Shown one piece after another: positions 14,508 through 20,525 of a DNA stretch of 20,525 nucleotides (position 1 is its first letter; each line of letters starts with the position of its first letter). The notes beneath the pieces are model-generated. The model did no database searches and was not told the DNA's origin. It was given only the letters and a program-made list of their open reading frames with translations. Both the position numbers and the translations under genes were made by a program. Source of the stretch: a virus; the IMG/VR virus record IMGVR_UViG_3300049448_000454, positions 1-20,525 of that record; one strand, given 5' to 3'.

Positions 14508-16161
14508 TCGCGCCCATCACCGAGAGCAGCGTCGCATCACCGGAGCGCAGCCGCGACTCCATCTCGGCCTTGGAAATTCCCATGTGTTTCGCCTTGTCCT
14601 CGATCAGGTGCTCGAAGTGGTCGGCGTATGACTTCGACTCGCCGATGATCGACGACCCACGGTACTTCTGCCCGTAGAGTTCGCTGGTGTTCTTGATGCG
14701 CTCGCGGATGCCCGTCCACACGTCGGCGCTGAAGTCCCTGAGCGAGCGACGACCCGACGCGACCTCAGGGTGGCTCGCGATCGCGGCCTTCAGCGTCTGG
14801 TACTGCTTGCCCGGGTCGAGGATGCCCTCGGCTGCGCTGGTGTAGATGCCCTTCGACGGGTCTTCAGCGACGCGCGCCCAGTGGCGATCGAGCACCGCCG
14901 CGTTCGGGTCGCCCATCATCGCCTGCGCTTCCTCGCGCACCTTGTCCTGCTGCAGTTCATCGAGCGCACCGCGAGAAGCTCGTTCAAGGTTGCCGACGCG
15001 CACGTTCTCCATGCCGATCTGCTTCCCGGGTTGCCGCGTCATCTGGCCCTCGGGCACGCGCCAGTCGGGCTGCACGGGCGGTTCACCTTTGATGTGCCGC
15101 CGCAGATACTCCGACATCGTCTGCAGGTTGCCGCGCGGCTCGGAATTCGGCGCGGTCGCTGCAGTGAAGCCCGCGACCTGAGGCAAGTTCTTCTCGCCGT
15201 ACACGCGCTCGAAGGGCCCGCCGTGCATGTCCCACCACTCCTTCTCACCGAATTGCTTCAAGTAGTCTCGGCCCTCCGCACCCATCTCGGTGAGGCGCTG
15301 CGCGAACTCCGGGCCCTTCACGAACTGCTCCCAGTTGCCGACGTCGAAAGTTTTGCCCTCGCCGACGTTATAGCCAGAGATTTGCCCGCTGCGCTCGCCG
15401 TACTTGGTCGCCTGCCGTAGCTCATCGCTCGGGAAACGCCGCGAGACATCGACGTAGGTCTTGCCGCCTTCGGATGGGTCTTTCCAAGTGCCGAGATAGG
15501 TGTCATCGCGAGCGAGCCCCGCTTCGTTCTTCTTCACCATCTCGATGATCTTCTGCCGCGTGAGCGCATCGACCACCGCGTTGCGCTCGTCGGTGTTGGC
15601 GTACTTGCCCATCATCAGCCCTTCGGTCGGGCGCTCGCCTGAGGGCAGGTTCACCGAGTAGCCGCCGCGCTTCGTCGTCTCGTTCACGATGCGCCCTGCG
15701 GTGGTGGTCGGGAACTCGCCGAGTCTCGCCACCGCTTTCGTCGCTTTCGCGCCCTTCGGAGCGATCACGTTCGCCCCGGCGAGGATCGCCGCACCGAGAG
15801 CGGGCGCGCGATCGCCGACCGGGTCAACGAGGTGCTCCTTGAGCGGATCGGTCACCGCGCTAAAGCCCTCGCCGACGTTCTCGACCGCGCGCTGCCCGAC
15901 GTCCGAGCGTGGCTCGTACGTCCAGTAGTCGGCGGTGTCTCCCGCTCGCTGTGTTGCGCGCTCCAGAGCGCGTTGCGGGTGACGCACCGACTCGGGGTTC
16001 ACCAGAAAATCGCCGAGCCCCGCGATCCCGGCAGGCACTTGCGCGAGCGCACCCGAGCCGAGCGTGAGCGCAGTCTCGCCGAGCCCGGTGCCGAAGTCGC
16101 CAACGGCGCGCAGCTTCCTCTTGACCGAGTCAAGGTAGAGGTCGCCGAGGTCGTCGTTCAT
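14437..16161 (-). CDS. Large virion/ejection-like protein with a DUF7178- or HhH-GPD-like core
   Basis: This 574-residue protein is composite. Residues 20-55 and 115-135 are Gly/Ala-rich and hydrophobic, as in proteins that cross membranes during DNA delivery. Residues 167-245 contain GYSVNLPSGERPTEGLMMGK and YVDVSRRF, a stretch I associate with phage and plasmid polyvalent proteins. Residues 275-345 include KEWWDMHGGPFERVYGE and GFTAATAPNSEPRGN. Residues 405-435 include 'MMGDPNAAVLDRHWARVAED', which resembles the 'vDtHv.Rv' end of HhH-GPD DNA glycosylases and the DUF7178 group. A final helical region follows, with one hydrophobic segment at 544-562. The catalytic identity is uncertain. The frame is open to 16293, but the upstream 44 codons lie over the preceding gene; the ATG at 16161 overlaps that gene's stop (ATGA). 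Confidence 0.62.
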   Translation of the reverse strand: MNDDLGDLYLDSVKRKLRAVGDFGTGLGETALTLGSGALAQVPAGIAGLGDFLVNPESVRHPQRALERATQRAGDTADYWTYEPRSDVGQRAVENVGEGFSAVTDPLKEHLVDPVGDRAPALGAAILAGANVIAPKGAKATKAVARLGEFPTTTAGRIVNETTKRGGYSVNLPSGERPTEGLMMGKYANTDERNAVVDALTRQKIIEMVKKNEAGLARDDTYLGTWKDPSEGGKTYVDVSRRFPSDELRQATKYGERSGQISGYNVGEGKTFDVGNWEQFVKGPEFAQRLTEMGAEGRDYLKQFGEKEWWDMHGGPFERVYGEKNLPQVAGFTAATAPNSEPRGNLQTMSEYLRRHIKGEPPVQPDWRVPEGQMTRQPGKQIGMENVRVGNLERASRGALDELQQDKVREEAQAMMGDPNAAVLDRHWARVAEDPSKGIYTSAAEGILDPGKQYQTLKAAIASHPEVASGRRSLRDFSADVWTGIRERIKNTSELYGQKYRGSSIIGESKSYADHFEHLIEDKAKHMGISKAEMESRLRSGDATLLSVMGATTLLAPIVAEVLQQPSSAQGGTD

Positions 16162-16835
16162 CTGCCGCTCTGCCGTTTCAGTTCCTCGCGCGCTGCGTCC
16201 ATCGCTTCCTGCTGCTGGCGGAAGGCGTTCGCGGTCGTGCGTGCTGCAGGGTCTTCTGGTGTGTCGTCGCGCAACGCGCGCGAGAGCCCCCACGCGCCAA
16301 GGCCACCAGCAGCCATCCCGCCTGCGAGCTTGGGCGACATGAAGCCGCGCTGCGCGCTGGGTCCGCCACGCAGCAAGAATGCGTACGGGTCTGCCGCTTC
16401 CCGCGCGGCTGTCTGTGTCGCGAGAGCTTCTCGCTCCGCTGCCGCGCGCAGCGCCCGGGAAGTCGCCACCTGCTTGATCGCCTTCGCGCCGAGCGCGCCA
16501 GTGCCCCCGGTGATGAAGTTCGCAGGATCGAGGAGGTGAGCCCCGAGCCGCACACCCTGATCGCTCGAAGCCTGCGCGAATGGCGACTCCTGCATCTGCG
16601 GCTCGGAGGGCGGGTCAATCGGCGAACGCCCGGTCCCACCCTCGGGTGGGCCGAAAGTGCCGCGCGGCGCGAGACTGCGCCCGAAGTTAGCGAGGCCTTG
16701 GTAGTTCTGCGCGATCTGGCGCGCGATGCCCTCGCCCTGAGTGCTCGCTCGCCGCAGCATGCCCTTGCCCAGCGACCCGAGCGTAGTTGTCGAGATGGGC
16801 TCGAAGGTGCGACCGTCGTCGCTCTCGTCAGCCAC
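16158..16835 (-). CDS. Virion-associated protein with one hydrophobic helix, unknown function
   Basis: This 225-residue protein has a polar N-terminal third, a Pro/Gly-rich stretch (about 58-85), and a helical region with LLDPANFITGGTGALGAKAI (101-120). It then has a Gly/Ala-rich hydrophobic segment (KLAGGMAAGGLGAWGLSRAL, 168-187) that could span or insert into a membrane, and a Gln/Arg-rich C-terminal helix. It starts with GTG, eight bases before the end of the upstream stop, and a GGAGAAG ribosome binding site lies seven bases upstream. The next gene begins in its stop codon. The similar Gly/Ala-rich character of this and the 574-residue protein suggests a shared role in DNA delivery, but I recognise no family. 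Confidence 0.62.
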   Translation of the reverse strand: MADESDDGRTFEPISTTTLGSLGKGMLRRASTQGEGIARQIAQNYQGLANFGRSLAPRGTFGPPEGGTGRSPIDPPSEPQMQESPFAQASSDQGVRLGAHLLDPANFITGGTGALGAKAIKQVATSRALRAAAEREALATQTAAREAADPYAFLLRGGPSAQRGFMSPKLAGGMAAGGLGAWGLSRALRDDTPEDPAARTTANAFRQQQEAMDAAREELKRQSGR

Positions 16836-17133
16836 GATGCTTCTCCAGTGCGCGCGCGATGTCGCCCTTGCGCGATACGTCCTTGCCCTGCAGGGCCTGC
16901 GCGCGCTGCTGTTCTGCGCTCGCGAAGTGTCCCTTGAAGTCGTCGACGGTCGTGAGCCCCTCGCGCTTCATGAACTCGCGGTGCGACGTGCGCGAGTGGA
17001 AGCGCGGATCACCCACGTCTTGGTAGGCGCGGTCGTTCCACAGCGCGGCGTCCGAGTTCTTCGGCTCGGGCGAGTAGTTGAGCGGCACCTCGATCAGGAC
17101 GCCGTCACGCTGGATGTAGCGGCGGCGCGTCAT
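16828..17133 (-). CDS. Portal-linked conserved small protein ('YIQRDG' family)
   Basis: This 101-residue protein belongs to a conserved set of short proteins encoded directly after podovirus portal genes. It begins MTRRRYIQRDGVLIEVPLNY, continues with LWNDRAYQDVGDPRFHSRTS (31-50) and REFMKREGLTTVDDFKGHFA (52-71), and ends in a charged helix with DIARALEKH. The same order (YIQRDG, S/T-R-T-x-HREyM, LTTvdDfk) recurs in many phages; the function is not known to me. The frame is open far upstream, to 18534, but that region reads the portal gene in another frame. The ATG at 17133 overlaps the portal stop (ATGA) and is the natural start. Confidence 0.8.
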   Translation of the reverse strand: MTRRRYIQRDGVLIEVPLNYSPEPKNSDAALWNDRAYQDVGDPRFHSRTSHREFMKREGLTTVDDFKGHFASAEQQRAQALQGKDVSRKGDIARALEKHRG

Positions 17134-19268
17134 GGCCCGGGCATCGCGGCAGGAGGTGCAGGCGGCGCGCCCGTCGGGTCGCCCGGCGGCAAGCCCATCA
17201 TCGCGGCTTCGCCCATGGCCTTCGCCTGCTTGTTCTTCGCGTCGGCGACGAGCTTGAACCGATCGCCCTGAATTTTCGCGGCGGTCTTCATCTGCGTCGA
17301 CTTCACGTCGGCTGTCGCCTTCATCATGGTGCCCTGCGCGTCGGCCTGCGCGGCCACCATCCTCGGGTCGGGCTGCTGCTGCTGCGGCTGCGGTGGCGTC
17401 TGCTGCATCATCCCGATGGCCTGATCGAGCACGCCCTCGATCTGCTTCCCGGCCTTGAAGCCCGCGAGCAGCCACTGCAGAATCTGCAGGAGGAACGGCG
17501 TCGCATCGGGCTTCGCCTGCGCGAGCGGCCACACCGCCTGCACGAAAGTCGCCACCGCCGTGATGCACGCGGTGCGCGCCTCTTGCTCGGCGGCGTAGTC
17601 GACCATCGCCATCGTGTCCGGGTCGACCGCGAGCGAGTAGATCGCCATGCGCTTGTCGCGCAATAGCTCGATCGCGGGCTGCGCGTACTGCATGTCGGGG
17701 GTCTTGTCGATGAGCGAGCGCCGGATGAGCGTCTCGGGCTGGAAGTGCGCGGCCATAATCTCGGCCTTGATCGCGAGCGCGCTCTGCACGAACTCGGCAA
17801 GCTCGCCTTGCATGAACTGCATCCGCACCGAGCCGTACTGCGCCTTCAGTTGCTGCGCGGTCGCCGTCTCGCTCGCCACCGTCGCGCCGCGCATGATGTC
17901 CGAGAGGCCGGTGAGGTCGTAGAGGTCTTGCTTGAGCGCGTTCTTCACCTCGCGCAGCTTGTCGAGCGCGCCGATGATCATGTCGAGCGGGAACCAATCG
18001 ACCGCGCCCTTGATGCCGCCGCGCTCGGCGAACATCGCCCAGTTGTCCGCCGGGATCATGATGTTCTGCACGCGGTTGCTGATCAGTTGGTTGATCTGCG
18101 CGCTCGACTTGTCGTACACGCCCGCGACGCGGATCGAGTCTTCGAGAAGCGCGATGCGTGCCGAGATGACGTCGAGTTCGACGTACTGGTCGCGCAGCAT
18201 CTGGTAGTCGGCCTTCGGGATGAACGCCGTGGTGCTGACGTTCGACACGAGCGGCTTCGGGCACGGGAAGAACTCGGTGAGCCCGAGCGGGTCGGGCTGC
18301 TCGCCCAGTAGCTCGGGGAAGCCGATCACCTTCCAGCACACGTAGCGCGACTCCTTCGACCAGATTTCCCACACCTGCGCCTTCGACCACGGGTCGTTCT
18401 CGGGCAGGCTGCTGTTCTTCGCGCCGCGCGGATTTTGCAGCGGCACGCGCGAGCCGAGGTCGTTGCCGAATTTCTGCTTGAGTTGCTCGCGCGTCATCCA
18501 CACGCCGCGCGCGACCCAGCGGCACTCGCGCCATGTGCGGCAGGGCGAGTAGAGGAAGTCGCGCCAGTAGACGTAATCGGTCGCGACGTGCTCGTCGCCG
18601 ATCACTTCAAGCTCGGGCGGCGGTGGCGCACCGGCAGGGCCAGGTACTGGCGCTGCTGGTGTCATCGGCGGTGGCGGTGGGGCTTGCGGCGGCATCCCCT
18701 GCTGCGGTGGCATGCCCGGTTGAGGCGGCATTCCCGGCTGCTGCGCCGCTTGCGGTGGCATGCCCATCTGCGGCGCTTGCTGCGGCATCGCGGGCGCGGC
18801 CTGCTGCGGCGCTGGCGCTTGGTAGTCGGGGTTGGGCATGTTGACGAACGTCGGCTCGTAGCGCAGCCACATCTGCCCCATGCCCGGGACGAGCCGGTCC
18901 TCGATCGCGTTGCGAAGCGCGCTGTCGAAGTCGCTCGCACGCGAGTCCATGTCGAGGTTGAGGATGCGCTCGATGATGAGCCCGCCGACACGCGCGACGT
19001 CGTCCATCGCATCCTTGTGGCGACGCGAGACATCGGCGCGCGGCTGCTTCGCGTAGAGCGCCGCCTTCAGGATGTTGATGTTCGACCAGAACAGGTTGAA
19101 CACGCCGCCGTCATCGGCGACGCCAGCGCCCGTGGTCTTGCCCCCGAGGTACCGCTTCACCACGCGCTGGCCCGTCTCCTGCCAGCTTTGCAGTTCCTTC
19201 TTCGCCGCCGCAAGCTCGCGCTCGTAGAGGTCGGACTTCGTTTTGAACTCGGTAAGCTCTTCAGCCAT
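17130..19268 (-). CDS. Portal protein
   Basis: This 712-residue protein forms the ring at the DNA-entry vertex. Supporting parts: FNLFWSNINILKAALYAKQPRADVSRRHKD (57-86, split here as NLFWSNINILKAALYAKQPR plus following residues), a 'DYVYWRDFLYSPCRTWRECRWVARGVWMTREQL' region (231-263), and a later segment with SARIALLEDSIRVAGVYD and 'LREVKNALKQDLYDLTGLSDIMRGA', which is the classic portal stem region with the 'tGlsdimRG' motif. The C-terminus is Pro/Gln-rich and helical, like a barrel extension. Residues 150-218 are an unusual Pro/Gln/Met-rich insert. The ATG at 19268 overlaps the upstream stop by eight bases. The size is large but within the range of P22-like portals. Confidence 0.88.
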   Translation of the reverse strand: MAEELTEFKTKSDLYERELAAAKKELQSWQETGQRVVKRYLGGKTTGAGVADDGGVFNLFWSNINILKAALYAKQPRADVSRRHKDAMDDVARVGGLIIERILNLDMDSRASDFDSALRNAIEDRLVPGMGQMWLRYEPTFVNMPNPDYQAPAPQQAAPAMPQQAPQMGMPPQAAQQPGMPPQPGMPPQQGMPPQAPPPPPMTPAAPVPGPAGAPPPPELEVIGDEHVATDYVYWRDFLYSPCRTWRECRWVARGVWMTREQLKQKFGNDLGSRVPLQNPRGAKNSSLPENDPWSKAQVWEIWSKESRYVCWKVIGFPELLGEQPDPLGLTEFFPCPKPLVSNVSTTAFIPKADYQMLRDQYVELDVISARIALLEDSIRVAGVYDKSSAQINQLISNRVQNIMIPADNWAMFAERGGIKGAVDWFPLDMIIGALDKLREVKNALKQDLYDLTGLSDIMRGATVASETATAQQLKAQYGSVRMQFMQGELAEFVQSALAIKAEIMAAHFQPETLIRRSLIDKTPDMQYAQPAIELLRDKRMAIYSLAVDPDTMAMVDYAAEQEARTACITAVATFVQAVWPLAQAKPDATPFLLQILQWLLAGFKAGKQIEGVLDQAIGMMQQTPPQPQQQQPDPRMVAAQADAQGTMMKATADVKSTQMKTAAKIQGDRFKLVADAKNKQAKAMGEAAMMGLPPGDPTGAPPAPPAAMPGP
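18615..18821 (-). repeat. Pro/Gln/Met-rich low-complexity insert in the portal gene
   Basis: This stretch encodes portal residues 150-218, almost entirely Pro, Gln, Met, Ala and Gly. It includes four degenerate GMPPQ units (residues 169-173, 179-183, 185-189 and 191-195). It separates the N-terminal wing segment ending at MWLRYEPTFVNMPNPDY from the wing segment starting near ELEVIGDEHV. The unit repetition suggests growth by slippage. Confidence 0.7.
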
Positions 19269-19722
19269 CGAATCTCACCCAGTCCGCGATGAGCCACTTC
19301 GGCATCGCGTAAAAATCGCACACGCGGTCCTGCGCCGGGTCGCGATTGCTCTCGACCTTCCACCACTTGCGCGTGAACGCGCGAATCACGGCGGCGTGCG
19401 TCAACTTCGCGTTGACGATGTAGTACGCGTCGAGCGTGTTCGGGTTGAAGCGGTCGACGTGGTAGCACTCGTCGATGAACACGGTCGAGAACGGGAAGTC
19501 GTCCTCGCAGGTGAAGTCGATCTTGCGGTGCTTCACCTCGACGCGCTTTCGCACGATGAGGTCGCCGCAATCTGCGTAGAGCCGCCGCACTTCAGCGGTT
19601 GGTCGCAACTGGCTCTGCGGTCGAAACACCGAATACCCGGCGCGCACCAGAAGCCGACCGACAGCATCGACCGACGCATCTTGGCGGTCGAAGTCGGCGA
19701 GGAATGCGCGGTCGGGTTTCAT
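19261..19722 (-). CDS. PD-(D/E)XK nuclease-like protein
   Basis: This 153-residue protein has the core signature of the PD-(D/E)XK nuclease fold. An N-terminal helix (SVDAVGRLLVRAGYSVFRPQ, 17-36) leads into ADCGDLIVRKRVEVKHRKID (50-69), which gives D54, then E62-V-K64 on two adjacent strands. A further strand FSTVFIDE (78-85) and a helix/strand region with AYYIVNAKLTHAAVI follow. The rest is Trp/Arg-rich (RKWWKVESNRD). The function is unknown: packaging-associated nuclease, host-directed nuclease or a non-catalytic relative are all possible. The frame extends 13 codons upstream, but the ATG at 19722 overlaps the lipoprotein stop (ATGA) and is preferred. It ends eight bases inside the portal start. 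Confidence 0.68.
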   Translation of the reverse strand: MKPDRAFLADFDRQDASVDAVGRLLVRAGYSVFRPQSQLRPTAEVRRLYADCGDLIVRKRVEVKHRKIDFTCEDDFPFSTVFIDECYHVDRFNPNTLDAYYIVNAKLTHAAVIRAFTRKWWKVESNRDPAQDRVCDFYAMPKWLIADWVRFDG

Positions 19723-19865
19723 TTGCCGGGGAACACGATCACCTTGCCGTCGGACTCGCAATGCGTCGTGACCTTGACATCGCGGGTGCAGGGACCGGAG
19801 ATGCTGGTGCAGCCCGCGAGCAGGACAAGGATCACGAGCGCGGCCCTGTCAAAAGTGTCGGCCAT
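19719..19865 (-). CDS. Small lipoprotein (48 residues)
   Basis: The protein has a short N-region (MADTFDR), a hydrophobic core AALVILVLLAGC and a clear lipobox L16-A17-G18-C19. Signal peptidase II would therefore leave a 30-residue lipoprotein anchored in the envelope. The mature part contains two more cysteines (C26 and C37). The ATG at 19865 lies 17 bases inside the end of the terminase gene, and the stop overlaps the next start (ATGA). The size resembles outer-membrane spanins (Rz1-like), but mature Rz1 proteins are usually Pro-rich and paired with an inner-membrane spanin, neither of which is seen. A superinfection-exclusion lipoprotein is the alternative. Confidence 0.7.
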   Translation of the reverse strand: MADTFDRAALVILVLLAGCTSISGPCTRDVKVTTHCESDGKVIVFPGK

Positions 19866-20525
19866 TCGATGCAGCCTCGCGATCCTGCCAAAGCTGGTCG
19901 AGGTTGAAGGCGTAGTTCGCCGGTTGCCCGATGTCGCGGTGACGGTTCGCCTCTTTCGCCGTCGCGGCGAACTCCGCGACCATCGTCGCGCCGTAGCTGA
20001 ACGCGTCCCCGCCGTGGCTCGCATAGTTGTGGTCGGGCTCGCGCGAGAAGCTCTTGCGCTCCTCGTCGTACTTGAACGCCCAGTCGCGCAGCATCTGCAA
20101 GCCCTTCGCGCAGCGCGAGCGCGCGAAGCTGCAGCGCGGCACCACCGAGCGCGCGGCGTTGATGCGGTCGACGATTCGCACCTGCGGCACGATCGAGCAC
20201 TTCAGGCCCGCTTCGAGGAACTGCTCCAGCACCGAGTGGCGCGTCGCCATGGTCTTCGCCTTGGCGTCCTTGGGCAGCAGCACGCGCCCGATCGGGAACG
20301 CGTGAGCGCGCAGCCGCTCGATCCAGTCGCCCGCTTCGAGGCCGGTGTCCTCGTCGTAGTTCAGCAGGTTGTAGCCGCCCGGGACCGCCTGCCACCACCA
20401 CCACGCGGCAGCGTCGCGGTAGCCGATGTCGGAGGTGACGATCACCTCGCCCGCGTTCGGGTCGTGCTCGACCGCGTCCGAGATGCGGCCCTCCTTCTCG
20501 GCGCGCTCGATGCGCGACCCAAGTA
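19849..20525 (-). CDS. terL: Terminase large subunit, C-terminal nuclease domain (partial)
   Basis: The visible 224 residues continue past the right edge of the window, so the ATPase domain lies outside. The segment fits the RNase H-like nuclease of TerL, which cuts concatemeric DNA during packaging. Counting from the window edge, 'VIVTSDIGYRDAAAWWWWQ' supplies D32, 'RVLLPKDAKAKTMATRHSVL' supplies D86 (a known 'LPhDa' motif), and 'YASHGGDAFSYGA' supplies D173; these are the likely metal-binding acids. The middle part (VPQVRIVDRINAARSVVPRC) is the typical 'Gi.aaR..fp.c' stretch. The gene ends in RHF and overlaps the lipoprotein start by 17 bases. No small terminase subunit is visible. Confidence 0.88.
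   Translation of the reverse strand, partial: LGSRIERAEKEGRISDAVEHDPNAGEVIVTSDIGYRDAAAWWWWQAVPGGYNLLNYDEDTGLEAGDWIERLRAHAFPIGRVLLPKDAKAKTMATRHSVLEQFLEAGLKCSIVPQVRIVDRINAARSVVPRCSFARSRCAKGLQMLRDWAFKYDEERKSFSREPDHNYASHGGDAFSYGATMVAEFAATAKEANRHRDIGQPANYAFNLDQLWQDREAASNGRHF

Noticed and set aside
16162-16293. 44-codon N-terminal extension of the 574-residue protein
   Set aside because: It reads the preceding gene in another frame. The ATGA overlap at 16161 is the natural start.
17134-18534. Upstream extension of the 101-residue portal-linked gene
   Set aside because: It is an Arg/His/Asp-rich reading of the portal gene in another frame. The family start MTRRRYIQRDG is at 17133.
31-20500. Frequent GCGAG/CTCGC pentamers as a possible Chi-like or packaging motif
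   Set aside because: Both orientations are abundant and fit the codon preferences (GCG, CTC, CGC, TCG). No clustering was noticed.
1-20525. CRISPR array, tRNA genes, insertion sequences, integrase or attachment site
   Set aside because: No regularly spaced repeats, cloverleaf-like sequence, transposase or integrase motifs were found on reading either strand.

Overview
The window is the late (virion) gene block of a tailed bacteriophage or prophage with a podovirus-like architecture. The DNA is strongly GC-rich, which suggests a GC-rich, probably proteobacterial host; nothing here identifies the species. Twenty-one genes on the minus strand run from the large terminase (cut by the right edge) leftwards to the tail fibre. 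Three small genes lie on the plus strand: two at the left edge that converge on the late block, and one 64-codon gene in the middle of it.

Reading along the minus strand from the right: TerL nuclease domain (partial), a 48-residue lipoprotein, a PD-(D/E)XK-like protein, portal, a 101-residue portal-linked protein, a 225-residue protein with one hydrophobic helix, and a 574-residue protein with a hydrophobic N-terminus and a core that may be HhH-GPD-like. A 166-bp divergent region follows. Next come a scaffold-like protein, a structured leader, the major capsid protein (GTG start) and an intrinsic terminator. After these come a Pro-rich protein, a Gly/Ala/Thr-rich candidate decoration protein, two virion-associated proteins, a tail adaptor (T7 gp11/P22 gp4 role) and a tail nozzle-like protein (T7 gp12 role). 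The block ends with a GNAT acetyltransferase, a Gln-rich virion protein, a heme-oxygenase-like diiron protein, three presumed ejection/internal proteins, a tail fibre and a coiled-coil protein. Most junctions overlap by 1-20 bases or are nearly abutting, so translational coupling is likely throughout.

The block departs from a standard virion cassette in three main places. (1) The divergent region at 14275-14312 holds a near-consensus parS site (14 of 15 specified positions), an abutting inverted repeat, and an extended -10 placed so that the plus-strand gene would be transcribed without a leader. (2) An intact iron-containing redox enzyme (HDO-type) gene lies between virion genes. (3) The capsid gene has its own RNA architecture: several hairpins in its leader, one with a cUUCGg tetraloop, and a terminator with a possible competing hairpin after it.

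No integrase, repressor, lysis enzyme, small terminase, tRNA, CRISPR array or insertion sequence is visible. Lifestyle cannot be decided from this window. There is no gene-free stretch longer than 300 bases. Family assignments are from recognition by eye; no database search was run.
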